Shown here: positions 25,119 to 36,000 of the stretch, piece after piece
Layout: every line of letters begins with the position of its first letter
Position numbering within the stretch: the first letter of the stretch is position 1
Source: Theocolax elegans
Lineage: Eukaryota > Arthropoda > Insecta > Hymenoptera > Cerocephalidae
Assembly: GCA_026168455.1 (NCBI GenBank)
Contig: CM047426.1
Coordinates: forward strand, 4,271,501 to 4,335,500
DNA length: 64,000 nucleotides
Direction: 5' to 3'
Position numbers and translations under genes: made by a program
The notes under the pieces: model-generated
What the model was told of the DNA's origin: nothing
What the model saw: only the letters and a program-made list of their open reading frames with translations
The model's database searches: none

Positions 25119-25133
25119 AGAAAAATATATATT
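20094..25133. repeat. 2,520-bp tandem duplication of the zinc-finger cassette
   Basis: Sequence from 20094 recurs from 22614 (offset 2,520) with only scattered substitutions and one-base indels. The unit begins in an intron and ends about 15 bp past the stop codon, so it covers exactly the last three exons plus introns. At the junction, the 3' end of copy A (GATAAATAAAGAAAAATAT) is joined directly to the intron start of copy B. Confidence 0.92.
20176..22232 (+). pseudogene. Duplicate 3'-terminal exons of the zinc-finger gene, last exon frame-disrupted
   Basis: Copies of the last three exons at 20176-20491, 21641-21744 and 21807-22232. The two finger exons are intact and match the downstream copy. 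In the terminal exon, an extra A near 22200 (GGACAAGCAG here, GGACAGCAG downstream) shifts frame and gives a stop at 22230-22232. A compensating one-base loss near 22243 and more indels near 22551-22600 follow. A protein ending here would lack the last ~125 residues of the tail. This may be decay after duplication, an alternative short isoform, or consensus errors in a collapsed repeat. Confidence 0.7.
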
Positions 25134-26129
25134 TCTATTTTAGCACACAATGTCGATATTAGAAAAAAAAATGTTAAATGTACAATTGTGATACCATACT
25201 CTTGCTATTGCAAATTTTATATTGCAGCAATATCCTTGAGTTTTGGATTGTTGTTTTATAATGCAATGTATATAAAATAATTAACACTATATTAAGTTCA
25301 TACTTATTTATTAAACAATCAATAATCTTCTACAGTTTATATTACACTTTAATTAATATTACAATTAAAAAAATCTTGAAATATGAGTACAATCAATATT
25401 TTATAAGCAACATTTTAATTACTAGATATAAAGATTAATTTTACAATAGTTATCTATATTTTCGAGTTGATTGATAAATGTGTACGAAAGAATACTGATA
25501 AATAATAAATTGTAAAGATACATGTTTTTTAAGTAATTTTATTTGATGCACGTTCAAGCTCAGGCGTGTATTTTTTATCAAAATAGACTAAAATTAATCA
25601 CAGGATTAAAGCAGTAGCAAAAAAATCAGTGTATTTGTTTAACCTTTCTGGAAGTGTACAAAATTAGTTGAAAGAGGTTCAATTTTTATAAACATTAAAA
25701 TTAATATTTGTAAATTGTAGAATAAGACCATTATTTGAATAATTTTGATGTATCATGATCTGCTAACTACATAGCCTCTACTTAAAAGTTAGCAAATGCA
25801 ATTTTCTAATATCTAAAAAATACTTAATGTCGTTTCTTATAGGATGAAAACAGTGTTATTATAATATTTGTAATATCTTTTTTTTATAAAAATGTATATA
25901 ATCTACTCACTCCAGTCTCTCAACCATTGACTTGTATAACAAATAAAAAGTGACAATTGAAACGTATTTAAAAATTTATTATTTATTACATTAACATTTT
26001 TGTTCCATTATTACCATACCGTCAATATATACAGGTACAATAGTATACCTATACATAGGTCTGATAGACTGACTTAATAAACCAACTTAAAACTAAAAAT
26101 ACGATGAGTATACTAAAGGCGTTTTTTTT

Positions 26130-26600
26130 TTCTTCATATAATGAGGAAGCTTTGTAATAGTAAAATTTTTCGCCTCGCTAAAAACATGTTATAAAGTATG
26201 TTTTAACATGTGAGGAGTCGAAATCACGGGTTTTTAGTTAGAAAATGTCTGTATGGATGTGTGTGTGTCTATGTTTATGTACGTAAATCGCCGTATTTTC
26301 GAAACTACTCGATCAATATCGCTCTGCTTGCCTATGTAGTTTGTTTTTTATTTTCCGAATTTCGGAAAAGACTTTGGTATTTATCCCCCAAATAGTTTTA
26401 GTTTTAAAAACAATTTTCGAATTTGGAAAAATTAATTTTCCAATAATTTTGAGAACATTAATATTTTTTTTATTGGGCCAAATTACTTTATAGAGAATAA
26501 AAAAATCTATCTGCTCGATTTTGGATTCACAAATTATCTCTATTAATTTGTTTTTATTAAAAAAAAATATTTTATTTAATACTTTATATTTTGAAATTTA
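26130..26600. repeat. Dispersed repeat related to 16200-16620
   Basis: Both loci share AATAGTAAAATTTTTCG, CTCGCTAAAAACATGTTATA, CGCCGTATTTTCGAA and a later GCTCGATTTTGGATT block in the same order and orientation, with moderate divergence. No coding domain was recognised. The 61-codon frame at 26210 lies wholly inside it. Confidence 0.75.
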
Positions 26601-26623
26601 ATCAGTCAAAAATATATTACTAT

Positions 26624-26871
26624 GAAGTCTAAAAGAAAGCTTGGAGCAATACCTTTCAAATGGTCTGTAGCATTTTTATGGCCTTCAATTGTGTAAAAAG
26701 TTATAATAATTTAAAGAAACACGAAATTTTTTAAAAAATTTAATTGGGAAATGTTAATTTTTGTGAATTTATTGTCTTTCTATAAATTGTAATAACTTTT
26801 TACAACATTGAAGGCCATAAAAATGCTACAGACCATTTGACAGGTATTGCTCCAAGCTTACTTTTAGACTT
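26624..26871. mobile_element. Foldback element with ~85-bp arms
   Basis: The left arm contains AAGCTTGGAGCAATACCT and TGGTCTGTAGCATTTTTATG. The right arm (26785-26871) contains CATAAAAATGCTACAGACCA and AGGTATTGCTCCAAGCTT. The arms pair almost throughout, around a ~75-bp AT-rich loop. Confidence 0.85.
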
Positions 26872-27000
26872 TCGGATAAAAAAATCAATTGTGGCGCACT
26901 TACACGTTTTTTAAGTTGAATATTGTCATGTAGTTTATGTAAACATTAACCTTGAGATTATAGAAATTTTAACCCAGAAGAATAAATTCTAGACATAATT

Positions 27001-27144
27001 ACCCTGCTAAAAATAATCGATTGAAATCGATAGACATAGAAAGATTTTACATATAAATCGATTCAAATTGATTAATTTTAATCGATTTGTATGCAAAATT
27101 TTTCAACGTCTATCGATATTTCAACCGATTATTTTTAGCAGGGT
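27001..27144. mobile_element. 144-bp MITE with terminal inverted repeats
   Basis: Starts ACCCTGCTAAAAATAATCG and ends CGATTATTTTTAGCAGGGT, a perfect 19-bp terminal inverted repeat. Further inside, GATAGAC and GTCTATC blocks also pair. A target-site duplication is not evident. Confidence 0.85.
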
Positions 27145-27471
27145 AGCAACGAATTATAATGTTCTATAGTAAAAGTTGATAGATTTTGAGTTAAATAGCG
27201 GTAAACCCAGCTGGTGTTGAAAAAAACTTGAAAAAATTCACTTTTTGTGGTTAGATTAACTTTTGAGCAAACGGATTCCAGTACCTAAAAATTTTTTTCT
27301 GTATTCTGAAAAACATTTGCAATGTGTACCCAAAATTTGGTGCATTTTAATATTTTGATCGGACCACTTCACGTGAAATACCCCATATATAGATATATAT
27401 ATATATATATTTGGAGGGTACTATATAGATATTACTATAAATGTATTACTATATTATTAAAATTATTCTAT

Positions 27472-27530
27472 TCGCTGATTAGCACCGGTTTGGGAACATA
27501 AAAAGAGCGACGTTAAAATAATAAAAAAAA
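27472..27530 (+). mobile_element. Very short LINE 3' fragment with target-site duplication
   Basis: The 59-bp insert GATTAGCACC...AAGAGCGACGTTAAAATA ends in an A-run. It is flanked by AAAATTATTCTAT at 27459-27471 and 27531-27543 (13 bp, perfect). The same 3' end occurs in reverse orientation at 36837-36992. Confidence 0.8.
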
Positions 27531-28907
27531 AAAATTATTCTATGTTGAAGTAAATAGAAAGTAAGGAAAATAGATAACTGCTCATGGTTATTTTGAGGTG
27601 TGGTTTTTTCCACGGGCGTGAAGATAAATATCAGAACAGGGAAACAAATCATATTCCACAGCATAATAATTTCCTTAAATTTATAAGAAAATCAATTTGC
27701 AAAGTATTAAAAGATAAATTTATTATATATATTAAATATAAGTCTATAGTAGTCGAAATATTTTTTTTTATTTAATTTAATTTTTTATTTAATTAGTAAT
27801 AGCTTATATAAATTTATAGTTTTTTTTATTTAATAATTATAAATATATATATTACTTTATAGAAAATCCATAGAGTCACATCTTATTATTATGTTACTAT
27901 TAAAGTCCTTGTAAAACCATTTGTTGGTTTTTATACATATGGGGATTGGAATCAATAAAAGACGTCAATATTTAATAAACAAACTTAGACACTTTATTTG
28001 AATGTCACGAGAACTAAGAAAGCATCCTAAATACTACGCATTATGCTCATACTGGACACATATATGGACTAGTTATAAAAGTGGTCGCAGTTAGACCGTC
28101 CGCCGAGTACGTCGATGCACTCACAGACAGTGCCATAAAACCCTTCTTTTTGTCACCTTTACCGAAACAAACATTCAAGCTATAGTCGAGTGATTTTTGT
28201 AAACTACATTTTATTTACATTATTTTACTTGTATATTCTAACACCATTGATCTTTATCATTTAGATCTGAAGCTAGAATGCTTACACATTTAAAAAATAT
28301 TTTTGCAATGAAATAAATATTAAATGGCAATGATATTTAGTCATTTTTTAACGATTTTCAAAAAAAGCAATTTTTAGGTGGGATAAAATGAACAAGTTCT
28401 TTTAAATTCATAAAGTTTCAAGCTGTTCATTTGGGAAAAAATTGATTTATTCATGGTATGTTCTGGAAAGGCAAGGGATAATTCGCTCACTGAATTTAAG
28501 TTTATAATAGGAAAAAAAATTTTTTGAGGGTCTCTCGCTGTTTATCGTACGGCAATATAAAATAAATTAACATCATAAATTTTTTTCAATTGGTATTTAT
28601 TCGTTTTTATTTAAAAAAATTAATTTCTCTTATTTATTATTCAGTTTAATATACGACATTGAAACGGGTTCACTTTATTTCGCATGGTAATGATTTTAAG
28701 TAATTAAATTTTCTCAAGGACTGTAAATATTCCGTATTCTTAGAAAAGGTGTGTATTTTACATGATTGTGATCGTTGCGGTAATAAAAAAATCAATAAAA
28801 TTAACATATACATTGACGAAAAGATTGGATTACAATTATCGGTATAATAAACAAATATTTTTATTACCATTTTTACTACTCGTATTTCGGTATGTAATTT
28901 TCAATGT

Positions 28908-29734
28908 AGGGGAGACTGGGGCATTTTTGAACTTTTTTTTATTTATTTATATTCTTATCAAAAACTATATAATTTTATACTTGGGACCATGGTAACTTCA
29001 AGTACTTGCCTTTAACTATTAAGTCAAATTTTTTTACCGAGGATATTTATCGGTAGGACGGTTTATTTTACGGTTGAAAAAAGGCATTTTGATAAAAAAT
29101 GCTGCAATCCTGGGACATTTTTGAACTTATTTGCAATTTATATTTTTTTCGATGCAAACATTAATAGTTTACAAATCTAAACTAACGGAACTTCAAATAT
29201 ACTTACATTCTAGCAATTCGTAGAATTATTATAGAAACCATTTATCAATACAACATTTTACTTTCACGGTAAAACAAAAATAATTTTGTGTAGAAAATTT
29301 GTACGTGTATTTTAAATGGGGAAAAAATAATTGTTAAACTTCTTCCGCTTAATGATAAATAACTTTGAATTTTAAATACCAAATTTTCTACTTATTACGA
29401 AACATACAATAAGTATTACAATTACAATAAAATTTACATAAAATTTATAAAAAAAAAAATTAGCAATTTTATAAAAAGTAAATTTATACAATGATATAAT
29501 TTAATAATTTTATACTGCGTTTACAAATTCTACTTGATCTTCTTTCAGAGATTTCAATATTAACTGCATTACTTTTTCTTATTGTAATCATTATTCTCAC
29601 ATGTTGAATGTTTTTATTTAACAGTATTGTTATACTTTTTTTAGGTTTCGTTTCTTCTAGATTGGACACACGATGAATATGCTATAAAATCACCGTGTAC
29701 TCATTTAATTAACACGTTCGAAATTACCCCAAAA
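28908..29734. mobile_element. Possible TIR element (GGGG...TTCGAAC ends)
   Basis: GACTGGGGCATTTTTGAAC at 28914-28932 is partly mirrored by GTTCGAAATTACCCC at 29715-29729. An internal direct relative GGGACATTTTTGAACTT lies near 29114. Divergence is high and boundaries are uncertain. Confidence 0.35.
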
Positions 29735-31667
29735 TAGAAAAAAAACTTTAAATACACAGTGCGCAGCAGTAAATTAATATTTTTTAACGTAATTACAATC
29801 GAAAGAACACTAGAATAAATACTTTTAACATGTGTGATTTGCAGGTATATATAAAATTACAGCGCAAGTGTGCTTTCAAAAACTAAGAAGTACAAATAAA
29901 ATATGATGAGTTTTTCATTTTGACGGGTCTCGAGTAAAAACAATCAATTCGAAAAAGCTATTATAGCATAAATACACACACATGATAGAATTAAACACAC
30001 ACACACACACACAAAGCGTAAGATAAGCGTTTTACAGTTTTTCGAAAGAGTTAATTTCGATTTTTTCTCCTTTATTACATTTTACGCTTTTGAAACATGT
30101 AAATTATACATTTTGCACTTTCCTAAAGTGTCATTCTACCTATTTACTATTTTAGTAGTGCGTAAAATCTTGTAATTACAGTTTTCAATCTAGTCGCCGA
30201 TTCTTCGCACTTTTTACTACTGTACTTTTCATATACACTTTTCTAAAATGTAATTATCATACTTTTCATTGTATAAAGTGTAATTTAGATATTTTATCAG
30301 TAGTAAAGTGTAATTTCAGGTTTTTAATCTTTTCGTAAATTGTAAGATCACCAATTTAAACATTCTAGCGTCGATTTTTACTTAGGGTTTAGAGTGCAGC
30401 GGGCGAAACGCGTAAATCAGGACATCCGTGCAGTCCTGCGCGGTCTTTAGTATTTAATTGCTTTCGTCTTTTCATTTCTCCAATTGGAATTTTTGAGGGT
30501 TTAAAGCTTAAAACTTCCTCTTTCGATTGGTATAAATAATTTTAAAAAATAACCTATCACACATTGTGTAAAATCGATTTGAACTTTCTACTCGCTTCTT
30601 CGACCTTTAAAATGGGTTTTGAAACAAAAATAACCATACCATTCGAAAGCTGAGAAAAAAATCTCTCGATCTATACTTATATTGGGTATATTTTTTTAGG
30701 GTCAGGGGTCAATCTGTGATCAAGTTGAAGAAACCACTTTTTGTGCGAAAAAAGCTCCACGCGACCCTGGTGGTGATTCTTTCTTGGACACTTCCATATA
30801 AATCTAGAAAGTTGTAATCGTATATAGGATGCTTAAATTTTTTACAATTATAAGCATTGAATTTTTATCAGCAAATGATATATCTAGATATATAATTAAA
30901 TAATTCTAAACAGTACATTTAAAACTATAAGTCGCTAAACATTCTTACAATACATTACGAATTGTGTCAAATTATTACAGTACATATAATATATATATAA
31001 TATTGATTAAAATAGAAAAGATTTTTATTTTATCTATTTATTTAAACTATATTACGAAAAATATTTACGATAACAAATATCAAATATTTTTATTCTGAAT
31101 AGTTTATATTAAAATTAAGTTTTTATTATGTTGTTTTAAATTGAAAATTTTATTTCTTATACATCATGATATGTATGTGTGTGTGTGTTAAAAAATTAAT
31201 TTTTTTATTTAAAATATAATCTTGAATATAACTTAAAAATCGTTACAATTACGAATTTTTATATTATTGTTTATAGATCCACAATTAAATTTTTTTTTAT
31301 TTTTAGAAACAAAAAACGATTTCTTTATATTCAGATATTTGCATTTGTATTAAAAAAGAACATGTATATGTATCGGTTAAAATTTGATACTCATATTATA
31401 ACGGACCGTTGAATTAAAATCCATATTTTTATATATATATACAGTGTATATATACGTGCTTTATCTCCGTGTATAAACACCAAATAAGATAAAAAACGAA
31501 ATATTATCACTTACGATACCGACTAAATATATATATTTCTTCACGTAAATATATAATGTAAGAAACGAAAATTTTTCTTATCAATCTATCGTATAAATAT
31601 ACCTTATACAGCTTATACTCATTCGAGTAAATATAAAAAGATTTCGATTTTACATCCAAGGTACAAA

Positions 31668-32424
31668 GACCCCAGTACTTGGACGGATTTTTAAAATTTG
31701 TTAATAAACCATTATACTTTTCAAATGGAAAAGTGGAAATTTCGTACTTTTTAGAACGTCTTTTTTGATTTTACAATAGATAAATTTAGTTTAAGGGGAT
31801 GTCGGACTCAGAAAATGGTAATTTTTAATATTTTTTTATAAACAAAATAATAAATTATTGAAAAAATCGTGAACGTCATGCACTTAGGTATGTTTTATTA
31901 CTCACATTTTTTCAGATTTTTAAATTTGTAATTTAATTATGATTTTTGCGTTGAAAATTCATGCCTTTTCAGATAAATAATTACCGACCGAAAATGGTTT
32001 ATTCATTTATTATTAACAAATTTATGTATTCTTAAAAAATCAAAACACCTTTGTTTCAAACTACTCAAATGAATTTTGTTCAAATTTTTAATTCAATAAT
32101 TTTAACATAATTCTTACGTTGAAAAGTGTAGATCCCTGTGACTTGGATTTGCCATATGAAATCTATAAGTATACAATTATATAAAAATCGCAAAGTACTT
32201 GGACCCAATACCTATTTTACAACACACATAACCTCGAAATTTATTATTGTTAATTATAACAAATTCAAGACTTAAATACTAACGCATTATATTTTGGTAC
32301 ACATTTCAAAAGTTTACTTTATTCACAATCTAAATATACGTTAACATTACTTTCGCATTTTTAAATATCAGTTATTTACTCCTGTCCAAGTATTGGTCCC
32401 AACATTTTCATTTTGTCCAAGTAC
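31668..32424. mobile_element. TIR element with CCCAGTACTTGGAC ends, carrying a nested repeat
   Basis: CCCAGTACTTGGACGG near 31671 is mirrored by GTCCAAGTACTGGG near 32404-32417. Subterminal AGTACTTGGACCCAATACC (near 32192) and GTCCAAGTATTGGTCCC (near 32384) form a second inverted pair. The interior 31797-32160 is the reverse complement, with divergence, of 18489-18880, so one element lies within another. Confidence 0.65.
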
Positions 32425-33002
32425 TGGGTGTACTTTAAATAAAAATATTCTATTTATATACTTATATACACATCGAGCATGTGTATTCAATTGTCACGAA
32501 GAAAAAGAAAATACACGTTTTCCCGAGTAGACAAAAAAAAAGTACTTACAACCTTATAGAGCATTTCGTTTTTTTTATTCGTTGACAGCATATATTGTCG
32601 TGTAACGTTATATGTATACCTATATATATTTTTTAATAGTCGTATGTCATACGAGAGAGAGAAACATATATACACACGTGTGCGCAGATCGTAATGTATC
32701 CGCGTATGTGTGCGCGTGCGTGTGTAAATAAGATATATATATAGTACACACAATAAGATGCAAAATGGCGTTGGATGACTCGGACGAAGTATCAAAGGTC
32801 GTTGATAGTCCGTAATAATTGTCGTGGTGTATTGTGTATATATATGTGCCCTCGTGTGATTTTCAGTCTCGGCGCGTTCAAATGAGAAGCCAGTCGTTAA
32901 GTAAACCTCGTGCTCGTCGTCGTCGTCGTCGTTACCACTCGTCGTCGTTTTCGTTACCAAAATTCAACGTGTCGTCGGGCATTCAAGAAGAAGAAGACAT
33001 GA

Positions 33003-36000
33003 ATGTCCATGATGGAGGTGATTGATATATGTATATCTTATTCTACGTCGTTCGGTTCTTTTTTTTCTTCCTTTCTTTTTTTTTTATCTCTTTGAAGTAT
33101 ACATCTATATACATGTATGTACACATACGTATGTGAATATGATTCGTTAGTGGGTGTGTGTATAGAGTAAGTAAGTAGTGTACAATTGTTTTTCTCAAGA
33201 GAGAATTTCAAATTGTTAGGATTTTTTTTTAATTCATTATGGTTTTGTACGAAATACATTTATACAACAGTTTTTATAATGATTTTTTATTTTTTATATG
33301 TATCAATGACGAAATGGTTCATTTCGGTGTAAACAGATGTATATTTTCAAATCGCAATGTATATAATTTGTGATATTTGACAATTTCATTACTGGTTTGT
33401 TTATTATATGAAATGAACGAGGGTATTAAGGTGTATTTTTTTTTTAATGCAATTTGGGTGAAGCAAGATTGTTGGATAATAAATCAAAACAGCAATAGTT
33501 TGTTGAAAATTAGTATATAATATGGATGGTGAAAGTAACATTTTAATTAACAATTTTTTGGTGGTCAATCCTTCTTAGAATTATTTATTTATTATATATT
33601 AAACAGACACTAGATCCTTATACAAATATTTTTATAATTAACAATCATACTGGTTACAATTTTATTTAATATGAAAATTTTTATATAAATTATTATTATT
33701 TATTATGTAAATTATAATTTAATTGTTGTTAACTTTTCTTGTTTTGTCCCTGTCAATCATTGTTAATTATTTAATTGTTGTATCTGAAATATTAGAAAGA
33801 AGAAATCCACTTTTTATTTTTATTTTTCCGCTAACATCTTTAGTAGGAAAGATTGACATATTCATTCATATTATATGTAAAATATGTAAACAGTTTATAA
33901 TGTAATATAATATCTAGACTTTTGCTTAAATATAGCTTATAAAGAAAGACTATAATTGATTTCAGTATTAACTATAAAAAAGTATAATTTGATCTTTGTA
34001 TGTAACCATATAAAAGGGTCCACTAGCATATTAAATTTGTAGATAAATAATAAATAATTATATATCAAAATATATCCAAAACATGTGCATTTATTACAAA
34101 TTGTTTGATCTAAAACTCTTGCAGTCAACTGTATTTGAAATTCAAACATCTTGTTCATGCTTGAAGAGTTTGCAAGTTGTGTGCAAACTAAATTATACGT
34201 TTAGCTACTATCATTTAGTGAGTCCTATATTTTTATAATTATATTAAATCAATTTATACTTTGAAGTACACTTATTACGGACATTACATAATATTAGAAT
34301 TGTGGTAACAAAAGATTCTTTGGTTGACTAGTAAATTAATGAATATGTAAACTAAATTTTAAATATATAAATATTTAAATAAACAAGGTTAAATGACATA
34401 AAGCTGATACATGTATATATATATGTGTGTGTGTGTATTTCTGTATACAGGTTGTGGAGCTGATAAATAGATTTAACGATAGCCTTGGCTCCTATGCATT
34501 TTCAAGATGGATAGAACACTTGATTGTAGAGTATCGTACGTCAAAGACGGTACTAATAGTGTCCATTGTTATTTTATTGACTATCCTTGCCATATCAATT
34601 TACATTCTACGAAAATGGAAAACCAGGGAATTGTTGCCACAAGTCAAAGACTTTGTAGGTGTAGGCATGGGCAAGCCAAGGTTCAGAAAACGAGACAAAG
34701 TCTTGTTTTACGGGAGAAAAATGCTCAGAAAAGTAAAGTCTATAAGTGGTCAAGTACACGGCACAGGACAAGGAAAAAAGAGGAAAGCAGTGATGCGATT
34801 TGCTAGGAGACTTTTACAATTAAAAAAAGAAAATACTCCACAACAGTTGAAAGTATTGGAACCACCGGCGGAGTATCTAGAAGAAGATTTAGGTCCTGGT
34901 GACAGAGTACCACCGGATGCTCTTTACATTTTGCAAAGTATAAGAGTATTTGGTCACTTTGAGAAACCAGTTTTTCTTAAACTATGTAAACATACAGAAA
35001 TTATGAATTTACCTGCCGGGACTCCATTGTTCAAAATTGGCGATCCCGATGAGAATGTCTTTATAGTTCAACAAGGTTTAGTTAATGTTTATATAACGGG
35101 TTCTGATGGATCTCAGATCTCACTTAAGCTAGTGAAGACAGGAGAATCAGTTACTAGTCTTTTAAGTTTTACCGATGTATTAACTGGTCATATTAGCACA
35201 TACAAAACAGTAGCTGCACGAGCTGTGGAAGACTCTGTCGTTGTAAAATTACCAATGAGCGCCTTCCAAGAAGTAAGGATAATAATATTAATACATAATA
35301 CTGCTTATTGTAAAAATAATCAATAAAATGGCAATAGCTAAATGAAACATTTGCTCCATAGGTTTTTCAAGATCATCCAGATGCATTTGTTCGAGTCATC
35401 CAGGTCATTATGGTCAGGTTGCAACGAGTCACATTTACAGCTTTGCATCAATACCTAGGACTCTCTGCAGAATTGGTTAATCAAGGATCGCACAAAAAGA
35501 AACACAGCTCAGTTTCAGGGTCACCCGTTAGGTCACGAACGCGGGAAAACTTCAATTTACCAACTTCGGATGTAATTAATTCATACACAGGAGCTACCGA
35601 TCAACAACTCGACGTTCCTCAAAGAGAATTTACTACTAATGTATCGCAACCTGTTCCAATTATGTCAAGTCGAAGGTAACTATAATAATCTCATTTAACA
35701 GTATTAAAGCAATGAAATGTAAAACACGACGTCAAACAATAATTTTATTAATTGCAGGTCGAGAGTTAATTTAGAATGGAAGGGTCCAAATTCAGGTTCA
35801 CAACTGAGTCATTATACTCCGGACATGGTACCAGAAAGTGATTCTCACTGGCCCAATTCAGGAGCATCTAATCAACATTCACAACCAGCCGAATCTTCAG
35901 ATGGTGGTGGTGGTGGAACACATTCAGGTAACACAAGTCGAAAACACTCTAAAAATGAAGGTGTTCAACAACCTCTTGACGAAGCCCAAGTTGTCCAAAT

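Larger units (their letters stand above)
25119..33002. other. 7.9-kb intergenic region, repeat-rich
   Basis: It lies between the zinc-finger gene and sws. It holds the zinc-finger 3' flank, a dispersed repeat (26130-26600), two foldback elements (26624-26871, 27001-27144), a LINE 3' fragment (27472-27530), two TIR-like elements (28908-29734, 31668-32424), CA/GT microsatellites near 29996 and 31168, and sws upstream sequence after ~32700. All frames here are short, low-complexity and without recognisable domains. Confidence 0.6.

Noticed and set aside
29484..29669. 61-codon minus-strand frame with basic composition
   Set aside because: No recognised domain, and it lies within a probable degraded repeat (28908-29734).
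30361..30460. GC-richer patch considered as a tRNA or small RNA gene
   Set aside because: No cloverleaf and no A or B box match on reading either strand.
32487..32960. 157-codon minus-strand frame upstream of sws
   Set aside because: Translation of TG/CA and ATAT low-complexity DNA; no recognisable domain. It overlaps the sws leader region.
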